This document shows, piece after piece, positions 17,512 to 25,140 of a DNA stretch of 64,000 bases. Made by a program: the position numbers and the translations under genes. This DNA is from Ramlibacter sp. Leaf400 (GTDB lineage Bacteria > Pseudomonadota > Gammaproteobacteria > Burkholderiales > Burkholderiaceae_C): assembly GCF_001424545.1 (NCBI RefSeq), contig NZ_LMQL01000010.1, positions 508,599 through 572,598 on the forward strand, written 5' to 3'. Positions within the stretch are counted from its first letter, which is position 1. Each line of letters opens with the position of its first letter. The notes under the pieces were generated by a model that had not been told where the DNA came from, did not search any database, and was given only the letters and a program-made list of their open reading frames with translations.

Positions 17512-18284
17512 AGGCCAACGAAGGAGCATGGGACGAGACCTGGCTGGATCGGCAACCCATGGCTCCCCTGCGCAACACCCTGATCGACCTGCTCCCGCGC
17601 GAGGAGGGACGGCTGCTGGAGTCCATGTGCCGGCCGGTGGAGCTGGAGCTGGGCGAGCTGCTGCAGCAGTCGGATGCGCCGACGCGCCACGTCTACTTCC
17701 CGGCCGGCGCGCTGGTCAGCCTGTTCGCCGACTGCCAGCACGATCCCTGCGTGGAGGTGGCCATGGTGGGCCATGAAGGCATGGTGGGCGTGCAGCTCGC
17801 GCTGGGCACCGCCATCGCGCCGCTCACGGCCATCGTGCAGGAAGGCGGCACGGCGCTGCGCGCGGACGCGGAGGACTTCGAGGCCGAGGTGGACCGCAGT
17901 CCGGCCCTGCAGGCGGCCGTCAACCGGATCGCCCACGTCACCCTGCGCCAGATGGCGGCGTCCACCGCCTGCCTGCACCAGCACCAGCTCGCGCCCCGGC
18001 TGGCCCGCTGGCTGCTCATGACGCAAGACCGTGCCGGCCCGCGCAGCATCCACGTCACGCAGCAGTTCCTGGCCGACATGCTGGGCGTGCGCCGCGTCGG
18101 CATCACCGCCGCCGCCAAGGAGATGCAGCGCAGCGGCCTGATCGACTACAGCCGCGGCACCGTCACCGTCCTGGACCGCGACGGCCTGCGCACGGTCTCG
18201 TGCAACTGCTACAAGACCGACCGGCTGCTGTACGCCACCCTGCTGCACCCGCCGGGGACCTGCGTGGTGCGGCGCCGCCGCTGA
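17508..18284 (+). CDS. Crp/Fnr-family transcriptional regulator (no Fe-S cysteine cluster)
   Basis: This 258-residue protein starts with GTG overlapping the TolC stop (GTGA at 17508-17511), though an in-frame ATG at 17559 is possible. An N-terminal cyclic-nucleotide-binding-like jelly roll (about 35-140, RHVYFPAGALVSLFADC and MVGHEGMVGV) precedes a Crp-type winged helix (about 165-235, TQQFLADMLGVRRVGITAAAKE). It lacks the N-terminal cysteine quartet of FNR, so it is not an O2-sensing FNR and does not obviously replace the damaged fnr. Overlap with the secretion operon suggests co-transcription. Its 3' end is only 1 bp from the convergent TauE/SafE-like gene. Confidence 0.87.
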   Translation: MKANEGAWDETWLDRQPMAPLRNTLIDLLPREEGRLLESMCRPVELELGELLQQSDAPTRHVYFPAGALVSLFADCQHDPCVEVAMVGHEGMVGVQLALGTAIAPLTAIVQEGGTALRADAEDFEAEVDRSPALQAAVNRIAHVTLRQMAASTACLHQHQLAPRLARWLLMTQDRAGPRSIHVTQQFLADMLGVRRVGITAAAKEMQRSGLIDYSRGTVTVLDRDGLRTVSCNCYKTDRLLYATLLHPPGTCVVRRRR

Positions 18285-18285
18285 A

Positions 18286-18930
18286 TCACGCGCACCACTG
18301 CGCCACGCGGTGGGCGAGCTCCGCCCCCAGGCCCCAGCCCGCGCCCGCCGTCACCAGCAGTCCGGCCAGGCGCGTCCCCCAGCTTCTTCCCAACGTGCGC
18401 AGACGCCCCAGCAGCGCCGGCCACAGCGTCAGGCCCGGCAGCGTCGCCGCGGCGAACAGCGCCATCGCCGCCCCGCCCTGCGCCGCACCGCCGGTGAGCG
18501 ACGCGACCAGCAGCGCGGACCAGAGCAGGCCGCAGGGCAGCAGCGTCCACAGCGCCCCGGCCACGAAGGCGGCCCGCCCGGCGGCCGGCCGCACCCGCTG
18601 CCAGGCCGCGCGCGCGGCGCCTTCCACCCACACCGGTTGCCGCGCCAGCACCAGCAGCGACAGGCCCCAGGCCAGCACCGCCAGGTGGAACAGCACCCAC
18701 ACCGGCCGCAGCGCCGCCGAGTGGCCGGCCAGCCAGCCCAGGCTCTGCCCCGCCGCGCCGGCCACCGCGCCCGCGCCCACGTAGCCGCAGATCCGGCCGG
18801 CATGGAACAGGAGACGCCGCCGCTTGTCGCGCCCGGTCACGCCGCCGCACGCCGTGCCGCACATGGCGGCGCAGTGGGGCGAGCCGCCCAGCCCGAGCAG
18901 GAAGGCGCTGGCCAATAGCGTCGCCGACAT
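18286..18930 (-). CDS. TauE/SafE-like (UreH-type) small membrane protein
   Basis: This 214-residue protein is highly hydrophobic with about six membrane segments. It starts MSATLLASAFLLGLGGSPHCAAMCG. The GGSPHCAAMCG motif and the central LLPCGLLWSALL are typical of the sulfite exporter TauE/SafE-annotated (UreH-domain) protein found in betaproteobacterial cbb3 oxidase/hemN neighbourhoods, where a copper- or cytochrome-related role is suspected. The two Cys-containing motifs lying in or beside membrane helices would suit metal binding. Its ATG is 2 bp after the hemN stop codon, so it is co-transcribed with hemN. The exact function is unknown. Confidence 0.82.
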   Translation of the reverse strand: MSATLLASAFLLGLGGSPHCAAMCGTACGGVTGRDKRRRLLFHAGRICGYVGAGAVAGAAGQSLGWLAGHSAALRPVWVLFHLAVLAWGLSLLVLARQPVWVEGAARAAWQRVRPAAGRAAFVAGALWTLLPCGLLWSALLVASLTGGAAQGGAAMALFAAATLPGLTLWPALLGRLRTLGRSWGTRLAGLLVTAGAGWGLGAELAHRVAQWCA

Positions 18931-18932
18931 GC

Positions 18933-20327
18933 TCAGAGCACCCGCGAGAAGCGCGTGCGCTGGCGGTCGGCCTGCAGGTAGCGGTCGAACACCATGGCGA
19001 CGGTACGCACGAAGTACCAGCCGCGCGCGGTCAGCTGGACGCCCTGGTCGTCGACCTTCAGCAGGCCCTCCCCCTCCAGCGCCTGCAGCTCGCGCAGTTC
19101 GGCGGCGAAGTAGCGGCGGAAGTCCACCAGCCAGGCCACGTCGATCGACTCGAACACCACCTGACCCTGGCACATGAGGGCCATGATCACCGCGCGCCGC
19201 ACCAGGTCGTCGCGCGTGAGGGCCAGGCCGCGCACCACCGGCAGCCCGCCCTGCTCCAGCCGGTCGCGGTACTCCTCCAGCGTGCGCGCGTTCTGCGCGT
19301 AGGTGGCGCCCACGCGGCCGATGGCGGACACGCCCAGCCCCAGGAGGTCGCAGTCCGGCTGCGTGCTGTAGCCCTGGAAGTTGCGGTGCAGCCGGCCCTG
19401 CCGCTTCGCCACGGCCAGCGCGTCTTGCGGCAGCGCGAAGTGGTCCATGCCCACGTGGTCGTAGCCGGCACCCAGGAAGGCGCCCAGCGCCTGCTCCAGC
19501 ATCTGCACGCGGGCGGCCGCCTCGGGCAGGTCGGCCGCCGACAGCCGCCGCTGCGGCTTGAAGCGCTCGGGCAGGTGCGCGTAGCCATAGAGCGCGATGC
19601 GGTCCGGCCGCAGGCCCGCCACCTGCGCCAGCGTCCGCGCGAAGCTGTCGGGCGTCTGCTTCGGCAGGCCGTAGATCAGGTCGACGTTGACCGAGTCGAA
19701 GCCGATGCGGCGGGCCTCGGCCATCAGGGCCGCCACCTGCTCGTGGGGCTGGACGCGGTGCACGGCCTGCTGCACGGCCGGATCGAAATCCTGCACGCCG
19801 AAGCTCAGGCGGTTGAAGCCCAGGGCCGCCAGCGCCTGGAGCCGCCCGCCGTCCACGGTGCGAGGGTCGACCTCGATGGAGCACTCGGCCCCGGGGGCGA
19901 ACGTGAAGCGCTCGCGCAGCATCGCCATGAGCGAACCGAGCTGCGCGTCGTCCAGGAAGGTGGGCGAACCACCGCCCAGGTGCAGCTGCGAGACCTGCTG
20001 GCCCGGGCCGATGCGCTGCGCGTAAAGCGAAGCCTCGCGCCCCAGCAGGGCCAGGTAGGGCGCGGCGCGGTCATGGTGCTTCGTGATGATCTTGTTGCAG
20101 GCGCAGTAGTAGCAAAGCTGCTCGCAGAACGGGATGTGCACGTACAGCGACAGCGGTTGCGTCGCCGGGCCCGGGGCGGCCAGGCGCTGGTCCAGCGCGG
20201 CCAGCAGGTCGGCGGGGCCGAAGGCATCGACGAAGCGGTCGGCCGTGGGGTAGGAGGTGTAGCGCGGGCCCGGCACGTCGTGGCGGCGCAGCAGGTCCAG
20301 GGGCAGCAAGGGGGAGACGTTGTTCAT
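18933..20327 (-). CDS. hemN: Oxygen-independent coproporphyrinogen III oxidase
   Basis: This 464-residue radical-SAM enzyme converts coproporphyrinogen III to protoporphyrinogen IX without oxygen. The [4Fe-4S] motif is CEQLCYYCAC within YVHIPFCEQLCYYC, followed by NKIITKH, which marks true HemN rather than HemW. GGGSPTFL supplies the SAM-binding glycine motif. The ATG at 20327 gives a length close to the usual 457, and upstream in-frame starts would add an unsupported leader. An FNR-type box (20377-20390) lies about 50 bp upstream, as expected for an anaerobically induced heme gene. It supplies heme for the nearby cbb3 oxidase and perhaps for the secreted peroxidase. Confidence 0.95.
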   Translation of the reverse strand: MNNVSPLLPLDLLRRHDVPGPRYTSYPTADRFVDAFGPADLLAALDQRLAAPGPATQPLSLYVHIPFCEQLCYYCACNKIITKHHDRAAPYLALLGREASLYAQRIGPGQQVSQLHLGGGSPTFLDDAQLGSLMAMLRERFTFAPGAECSIEVDPRTVDGGRLQALAALGFNRLSFGVQDFDPAVQQAVHRVQPHEQVAALMAEARRIGFDSVNVDLIYGLPKQTPDSFARTLAQVAGLRPDRIALYGYAHLPERFKPQRRLSAADLPEAAARVQMLEQALGAFLGAGYDHVGMDHFALPQDALAVAKRQGRLHRNFQGYSTQPDCDLLGLGVSAIGRVGATYAQNARTLEEYRDRLEQGGLPVVRGLALTRDDLVRRAVIMALMCQGQVVFESIDVAWLVDFRRYFAAELRELQALEGEGLLKVDDQGVQLTARGWYFVRTVAMVFDRYLQADRQRTRFSRVL

Positions 20328-20376
20328 GGCGAGACTCTCGATGCGGCGATCGTGGCGCCGGCGCGCGGCCGCGGGT

Positions 20377-20390
20377 TTGATCCGGCTCAA
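20377..20390 (-). promoter_or_regulatory. FNR-type box upstream of hemN
   Basis: TTGATCCGGCTCAA on the plus strand matches the FNR/ANR consensus TTGAT-N4-ATCAA at 9 of 10 specified positions. It is centred about 56 bp before the hemN ATG, a usual distance for a class II activator site once a short leader is allowed. Confidence 0.75.
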
Positions 20391-20443
20391 GCCCGGGCCG
20401 TCCGCCAGCGAAGACCCGCACTTGCGCGGGCTCCGGCTGGAGG

Positions 20444-21177
20444 TCAGTGCATGCGCATCTCGACCAGGCGGGCCAGGCCCTCCAGGTCCACGATGCGGAC
20501 GTGGCGCCGGTCCACCTGCAGCAGCCCCTGCTGGGCGAAGGCCGAGAAGGTGCGGCTGACGGTCTCCAGCTTCAGGCCCAGGTAGCTGCCGATCTCGGCG
20601 CGCGACATGCGCAGGTGGAACTCGCTGGGCGACCAGCCGCGCGCCTTCATGCGCTGCGAAATGTTGAGAAGGAAGGCGGCCAGGCGCTCCTCGGCGCTCA
20701 TGCTGCCCAGCAGCAGCATCAGGCTGTGCTCGCGCACGATCTCGCGGCTCATGAGGCGCGTCACCACCGCCTGCAGGGCGGCGCTGCCGGCCGACAGGTC
20801 GGCCAGCTGGCCGTAGGGGATGGCGCAGACCTCGGCGTCCTCCAGCGCGGTGGCGCCGCTGGCGTGGCGGCCCTGGGCCAGGCCGTCCAGGCCCATCAGC
20901 TCGCCGGCCATGTGGAAGCCGCTGACCTGCTCGCGGCCGTCGGCCAGCTGCAGCTCGGACTTGAAGGTGCCGCTGCGCACCGGCGCCGGCCGAACATCAG
21001 GCCGTCCAGGCGCTGCACGTCGGCCTCGGCCAGGTCGCAGGGCAGGCACAGGTCCTTCAGGTGGCAGGTGGAGCACAGGGTCGCCTGCTGCGGGCGGGCG
21101 GCCATGGCGCGCACCTCGCGCACGGGGATGACACGCAGGGCGGCGGGGGCTTGGGCAAGGGCGGTGGCGGCGGACAT
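20444..21177 (-). pseudogene. fnr: fnr disrupted by an internal deletion and frameshift
   Basis: The 5' part (ATG at 21177) encodes a normal FNR N-terminus with the Fe-S cysteines C35-x2-C38-x5-C44-x2-C47 in CSTCHLKDLCLPC, up to LDGLMFGRRR. Beyond about 20975-20990 the homology continues in a different frame with VRSGTFKSEL and runs intact to the stop at 20444. That part includes the dimer helix, the winged helix and the recognition helix LETVSRTF (E-x2-SR). Compared with E. coli FNR, about 19 residues of the sensory beta-roll are missing at the junction. The frame change implies a net loss of 55 or 58 bp, possibly between short GTGCGC repeats. As written the gene cannot make a full FNR. An assembly error is the main alternative. 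It is preceded by a receiver gene 23 bp upstream. Confidence 0.85.
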
Positions 21178-21200
21178 GGCTTTTCTTCTCTTTCGGAAAG

Positions 21201-21590
21201 TCAGTGGATGCGGTGGGCGGCGGGCGCGGCCTCGACGGCCTGGGACAGCCGCTCGAAGTCCAGGCTCTTGTCGAGCACGCTGGCGGCGCCGTCGGCCAGG
21301 TAGCGCCGCGCATACGGCGGCTGGGCGTGGTTGCTGAAGACCACGAAGGCGATGGCCGGCTCCACGCGGCGCACGGCGCGCAGCACCTCCAGGCCGCTGC
21401 CGCCTTCGAGCTGGGAATCCAGCACCACCACGTCGGGCTGCTCGCGCAGGATGCCGGCGATGCAGTCGGCCGGCGTCGCGGCGCCGCCGATCACCCGCAG
21501 CCGGCCACCGTCCAGCAACCCGGCGATGCGCTCGCGGATCGGGGCGGAGTCCTCGGCCAGGAACACCCGCAGGGTCTCTTTCGTTTGCAT
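21201..21590 (-). CDS. Single-domain response regulator (receiver only)
   Basis: This 129-residue protein consists of one receiver domain: acidic pair in FLAEDSAP, phosphoacceptor Asp in VVVLDSQLEGG, Ser in VVFSNHA and Lys in VLDKSLD. No output domain follows, so it acts through phosphotransfer or protein contact. I chose the ATG at 21590 because the upstream extension is proline-rich and unlike the family. It ends 23 bp before the broken fnr start, so the two form an operon. Receiver genes next to fnr are common in Burkholderiales. Its partner could be the PAS kinase encoded 2.4 kb upstream (inference). Confidence 0.82.
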   Translation of the reverse strand: MQTKETLRVFLAEDSAPIRERIAGLLDGGRLRVIGGAATPADCIAGILREQPDVVVLDSQLEGGSGLEVLRAVRRVEPAIAFVVFSNHAQPPYARRYLADGAASVLDKSLDFERLSQAVEAAPAAHRIH

Positions 21591-21690
21591 GCCGTCACTG
21601 TGCCCGCCGGGGGCGGGACGCGGCATCGGCGTGCGCTGATTCAGGCGCTCGGCGGATTCCGGGACGGCGCGGGCGGGGGTCCGAGGGGGG

Positions 21691-21706
21691 CTAGGAATCG
21701 TCCTAG
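21691..21706. promoter_or_regulatory. Perfect palindrome upstream of receiver-fnr operon
   Basis: CTAGGA-ATCG-TCCTAG has perfect 6-bp arms with a 4-bp spacer. It lies between the Fic stop codon and the receiver ATG (21590), about 100 bp upstream of that start. It is a good candidate operator for a dimeric regulator, perhaps a LuxR/NarL-type one such as the product of 23313-23948. No experimental link is known to me. Confidence 0.45.
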
Positions 21707-21719
21707 TGGCGCGAAGCAA

Positions 21720-22508
21720 CTACGGGCCGGACGGACCTGGCCCTGGGGACGTTCGGGGCCCGCCCAACCCATCACCGAGAGGCTCTCCCCGGGCGCGCTT
21801 CGTCTCCAGGTAGGTCTGGATCGCCTGCGGATCGTCCGCCTGGTAGGCGATGTTCTGGTCAACCGCCTCCTCTTGCCCATCCAACCCAGGCACCGCCCTC
21901 AGTTGATCCAGGAGGGTGCTTCCGGTCGCGACCGGGGCCGCCAGGGGAAGCTGGTACCGATCCAGGTGCTTGCCAGCCGGGTCTGCCAGTTCCCTCGTCA
22001 GCGCGTCGAGGAATGAGCCTTTGTGCGACGCCCTCCAATCGATCCCGAAGCCGGCTCTCTGACACAGTTCGGCATGCACCAGGAGCATCGTGCGTCCGTT
22101 GCCGTCCAGGAACGGATGGCCCCAGGCGAATGCACCCATGACCGTGCCCGGCTGCGCGCGGTGGGTCGCGGGGTCGTTGCCCATCTGCAAGCCCCATTCG
22201 ACGGCCCTCTGGCAGCGCTCCGAAGCCTCGAACTGGACCTGGGACCCCTTGGCGACGAACCGTCCGACGCCAAGCGCTCGCCGATCCTGGCCGGCCCAGG
22301 GGTAGAACTCCCCGAACAGGATGCGATGAACTTCCAGGAAGTGCTCGTAGGTGATCGCGCCCTTGGCCTTGCCGAGAAAGGCGAGAGCCTCCTCGAAGTT
22401 GGCTTCGAAGAAGACGTGTTCCTGGATCTTGACCTTTTCCAGGTCGGTCAGGCCTTCAACGTTGCGGAGATAGCCTGCGGTCCGGAAGTCCCCGAACGGG
22501 TCGAACAC
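21720..22508 (-). CDS. Fic/DOC-family toxin-like AMPylase with a variant motif
   Basis: This 262-residue protein is mostly a Fic domain. The core loop is HPFLDGNGRTML (around residues 131-142), which keeps the catalytic His and the anion-binding GNGR but has Leu where the HxFx(D/E)GNGRxxR consensus has the last Arg. Fic enzymes move nucleotide monophosphate or related groups onto protein hydroxyls. The start is GTG at 22508, preceded by GGAGGAG, and overlaps the end of the upstream AbiEi-like gene by 53 bp, so the two are translationally coupled. This arrangement suits a toxin following its antitoxin. The low-complexity Gly/Pro tail (last 15 residues) is unusual. The target is unknown. Confidence 0.85.
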   Translation of the reverse strand: MFDPFGDFRTAGYLRNVEGLTDLEKVKIQEHVFFEANFEEALAFLGKAKGAITYEHFLEVHRILFGEFYPWAGQDRRALGVGRFVAKGSQVQFEASERCQRAVEWGLQMGNDPATHRAQPGTVMGAFAWGHPFLDGNGRTMLLVHAELCQRAGFGIDWRASHKGSFLDALTRELADPAGKHLDRYQLPLAAPVATGSTLLDQLRAVPGLDGQEEAVDQNIAYQADDPQAIQTYLETKRARGEPLGDGLGGPRTSPGPGPSGP

Positions 22509-23163
22509 CTTGCGCCTCCTCCATGTGGTTCGTCATCAGCCGCGCCAGTTGCCGACCGGTGATGACGCTGTTCTTCTTCAAGGCCACCAGCAACTTCCCC
22601 GTTCGATCCAGCCTGACGTCGTCGCCGGATGCGCGTGTCACGGCCTCGGCAAAGTCATCCACGCCCGTGCGGTGGTGCTGGATCCCATGGGCTTGTGCGA
22701 GCCGCTCCACGAACGCGCGAACGCCCTGCCTGGGCAGGCGGTCCAGATCGTCGGGCAACGTGAAACCGCCGGTTCGGGGCGCATGCCGGCGATCCGGATA
22801 GGCCACCGCCGCATCGCCGAAATCCAGCTTGCGCGAAATCCGGCGCCTGCCCGTATCCAGGACGTAGGCCCGGCGCCCGCCTTCGTCACCCACATCCACC
22901 ACGCGCACCTCGATCCCCAGCTTCTCGAAGACTTCCCTTGCCAAGACGTCCGGTTCGGCGGCGAGGTGCACCGTTCCTTCGGCGCCTGGGCTGGCCTTTG
23001 CATAGACACCCGATCCCAGGCGAACGAGTCGACCCGCGGCAACAAGGCTGTTGATCGCTTCGGTCAGGTGCGAAGGGCTCCCCAGTCCCGACAGATCGCG
23101 GCGAAGGACCACGTTGCCGGGTCGCTTGGTGAGCGACATCCGCAACTTGCTATCGAGCTTCAT
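22456..23163 (-). CDS. AbiEi-like/DUF6088-type antitoxin and transcriptional regulator
   Basis: This 235-residue protein has an N-terminal winged-helix region (about 1-60, VVLRRDLSGLGSPSHLTEAINSL and GRLVRLGSGVYAK) that resembles AbiEi/DUF6088 antitoxins, followed by a less conserved domain. I chose ATG 23163 because GGGAG lies 5-9 bp before it; the upstream TTG start would run through the promoter. It is the first gene of a two-gene cassette with the Fic protein. A sigma70-like promoter and a perfect 12-bp palindrome (23181-23192) lie right upstream, a layout for autoregulation. A function as Fic antitoxin is inferred from this organisation. Confidence 0.75.
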   Translation of the reverse strand: MKLDSKLRMSLTKRPGNVVLRRDLSGLGSPSHLTEAINSLVAAGRLVRLGSGVYAKASPGAEGTVHLAAEPDVLAREVFEKLGIEVRVVDVGDEGGRRAYVLDTGRRRISRKLDFGDAAVAYPDRRHAPRTGGFTLPDDLDRLPRQGVRAFVERLAQAHGIQHHRTGVDDFAEAVTRASGDDVRLDRTGKLLVALKKNSVITGRQLARLMTNHMEEAQGVRPVRGLPDRRLSPQR

Positions 23164-23180
23164 GGGCACTCCCGATCCCA

Positions 23181-23192
23181 CAATGTACATTG
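23181..23192. promoter_or_regulatory. Palindromic operator of the AbiEi-like/Fic cassette
   Basis: CAATGTACATTG is a perfect 12-bp palindrome located 18 bp upstream of the AbiEi-like ATG and just downstream of the predicted -10 box, where a repressor would cover the transcription start. Confidence 0.55.
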
Positions 23193-23193
23193 C

Positions 23194-23222
23194 AGAATAC
23201 GACAAAATCCCTTGAAATACAA
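23194..23222 (-). promoter_or_regulatory. Predicted sigma70 promoter of the AbiEi-like/Fic cassette
   Basis: On the minus strand, TTGTAT (23217-23222) and TATTCT (23194-23199) are separated by exactly 17 bp. The region is AT-rich against a GC-rich background. Transcription would start inside the adjacent palindrome. Confidence 0.55.
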
Positions 23223-23312
23223 TAACTTAGGAGCGAATAACTTGCCGGGAAACAGGCATAATTTGCATGGTGGCGCGGGGATCGGCAGCGGCCTCTCCCA
23301 CCCGCGCGCCGC

Positions 23313-23948
23313 TTAGTCCTCGATCAACCCCTGCTTGAGCGCGTACCGCACCAGCTCGCTCTGGTTCGACAGCCCCAGCTTGGCCATGCCGTTGGCCTTG
23401 TGCGTGCTCACGGTCTTCACCGACAGGTTCAGCGCCGCCGCGATGTCCGTCACCGAAGCGCCGCCCGCCAGCCGCCGCAGCACGTCGAACTCGCGGTCGG
23501 AAAGCGCCTCGTGCGGTGCTCCCGCCGCACCGGGCATGGCGCCCAGCGCCAGCTGCTCGGCGACCTCGGCGCTGATGTAGGCCCCGCCGCCGGCGATCTT
23601 GCGCAGCGCCAGCACCAGCTGGGCCGGCGCGCTTTCCTTGGTGAGGTAGCCGCTCGCGCCCGACTTGATCGCGCGCACCGCGTACTGGGTCTCCTGGTGC
23701 ATGGACAGCACCAGGATGCGAAGGCGCGGCTTCTCGGCCTTCACCAGCTTGATCAGCTCCATGCCGCTGCGGCCCGGCATCGACAGGTCCAGCACCAGCA
23801 GGTCGAACTCCAGCCCGCGCACCCGCTCCATCACCTCGGTGCCGTCGGCGGCCTCGCCCACCACCTGCAGGTCGGGCGCCTCGCCGACGATGCGCTTGAG
23901 GCCTTCGCGCACGATGGCGTGGTCGTCGGCGATGACGATGCGGCTCAT
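23313..23948 (-). CDS. NarL/FixJ-type response regulator
   Basis: This 211-residue protein has a receiver domain (1-120) with Asp8/9 in VIADDH, phosphoacceptor Asp54 in LLVLDLSMPG, and Lys in GYLTKESA. A LuxR-type helix-turn-helix follows (about 145-205, ALSDREFDVLRRLAGGASVTDIA and LSVKTVSTHKANGMAKL). Its ATG overlaps the stop codon of the upstream PAS histidine kinase (ATGA at 23945-23948), so the two are a cognate pair. Its location beside the cbb3 and fnr/hemN genes makes a role in oxygen- or redox-dependent control likely, but no target site is proven. The palindrome at 21691-21706 is a candidate. Confidence 0.93.
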   Translation of the reverse strand: MSRIVIADDHAIVREGLKRIVGEAPDLQVVGEAADGTEVMERVRGLEFDLLVLDLSMPGRSGMELIKLVKAEKPRLRILVLSMHQETQYAVRAIKSGASGYLTKESAPAQLVLALRKIAGGGAYISAEVAEQLALGAMPGAAGAPHEALSDREFDVLRRLAGGASVTDIAAALNLSVKTVSTHKANGMAKLGLSNQSELVRYALKQGLIED

Positions 23949-25021
23949 GCGCCTTCTCCCGGCGCCGCCACGATGGGGATGCGCGCCTGCACGCGGGTGC
24001 CCTGCCCCGGCGCGCTGTCGATGCCCACCTCGCCCTGCAGCAGGTAGGCGCGCTCGCGCAGGCCCACCAGGCCCAGCGACTGGGGCTTGCGCGGCGCGCC
24101 GGGCGCGAAGCCGATGCCGTCGTCCTGCACCGCCAGCACCATCGCGTCGCCCTCGCGCGCCACGCGCAGCCGCACCCGGCTCGCGCGGGCATGCTTGCCC
24201 ACGTTGGCCAGCGACTCCTGGACGATGCGGAACACCGCGGTGGCGTAGGGCTCGGGCAGCTCCAGCGCCTCGTCCACGTCCAGCTCGCAGGGGATGCCCG
24301 TGCGCTGGGTGAAGTTCTGCGCCAGCCATTCGATGGCGGCGGCCAGGCCCAGGTCGTCCAGCACCAGCGGGCGCAGGTCGGCCGCGATGCGGCGGGTGGC
24401 GGCCACGCTGGCGTCGAGCAGGGCCAGCATGCCGTCCAGCCGGTCGCGGGCCGCGGCGGGATCGGCCTGCAGGTGCTCGCGCAGCCACTGCGTGTCCATC
24501 TTCAGCGCGGTGAGCGACTGCGCCAGCTCGTCGTGCAGTTCGCGCGCGATGCGCGTTTTCTCCTGCTCGCGCACGCCGGCGGCCTCGGCCGCGAAGGTGG
24601 CCAGTTCGCGCTCGGCGCGCACCCGGTCGGTGATGTCGCGCAGGATGACGGTGTAGAGCTTGCCTTCCTCGGTGTCCAGCTGCGAGATCGAGGCGTCGAT
24701 CGGGAACTCCTCGCCGTTGGCCCGCAGGCCGTACACCATGCGGTCGCCGCCGCGGCCCATCATGCGGCGCGAGCTCACGCCGGTGCGGCCGAACTGGCGC
24801 ACCTGCGCGCCATGGCCGTGGCGGAACCGCTCGGGGATCAGCAGCTCCAGCGGCCGACCCTTCACCTGCGAGGCGGGCCAGCCGAAGATCTTCTCGGCGG
24901 CGCGGTTGTACAGCACGATGGTCTGGCCCTCGTCCACGGAGATGATGCCGTCCATGGCGGAGTCCAGAAGCCCGGCCAGGCGGGCGGCGGCGTGGCTGGC
25001 GGTGAGATCGGAGTGGGGCAC
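23945..25021 (-). CDS. PAS-domain sensor histidine kinase (HisKA_3 type)
   Basis: This 358-residue soluble kinase has no membrane helix. A PAS domain spans about 15-130, followed by a coiled linker, a HisKA_3 dimerisation domain with phosphoacceptor His163 in IARELHDELAQSLTAL, and a HATPase domain ending near 345 (VQDDGIGFAPG, GLVGLRERAYLLQGE). The start is GTG at 25021. The PAS segment ERFRHGHGAQVRQFGRTG lines up with the FixL region that carries the heme His. That His also occurs in PAS domains without heme, so oxygen sensing is only possible. It is coupled to the NarL-type regulator downstream. Confidence 0.9.
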   Translation of the reverse strand: MPHSDLTASHAAARLAGLLDSAMDGIISVDEGQTIVLYNRAAEKIFGWPASQVKGRPLELLIPERFRHGHGAQVRQFGRTGVSSRRMMGRGGDRMVYGLRANGEEFPIDASISQLDTEEGKLYTVILRDITDRVRAERELATFAAEAAGVREQEKTRIARELHDELAQSLTALKMDTQWLREHLQADPAAARDRLDGMLALLDASVAATRRIAADLRPLVLDDLGLAAAIEWLAQNFTQRTGIPCELDVDEALELPEPYATAVFRIVQESLANVGKHARASRVRLRVAREGDAMVLAVQDDGIGFAPGAPRKPQSLGLVGLRERAYLLQGEVGIDSAPGQGTRVQARIPIVAAPGEGA

Positions 25022-25115
25022 GCCGGGGAATTTACCGCAGGGGGCCTTGATGGCCGGGGAAGCAGGATCGTTGATGCCGGCCTCCCCTGCCCGACTTCCG
25101 GCCTTGTCCTGCTGC

Positions 25116-25136
25116 TGTAACTGGCGTTCAGTTACA
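25116..25136. promoter_or_regulatory. Perfect inverted repeat before hicA
   Basis: TGTAACTG-GCGTT-CAGTTACA has perfect 8-bp arms. It ends 4 bp before the hicA ATG and is the expected kind of operator for the DNA-binding HicB antitoxin. Its closeness leaves no room for a separate ribosome site, so hicA translation may be weak or its true start may be further downstream. Confidence 0.6.
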
Positions 25137-25140
25137 GTCG

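Noticed and set aside
17528..17776. A frame with AAGGAGC before an ATG inside the Crp-like gene
   Set aside because: It is out of frame with the regulator, yields a Gly/Ala/Arg-rich product with no domain, and the Crp-type frame spans the whole region.
21178..21313. Extending the intact 3' reading frame of fnr upstream to an ATG at 21313
   Set aside because: The extension is out of frame with the conserved N-terminus, runs into the receiver gene and has no homology, so it does not rescue the gene.
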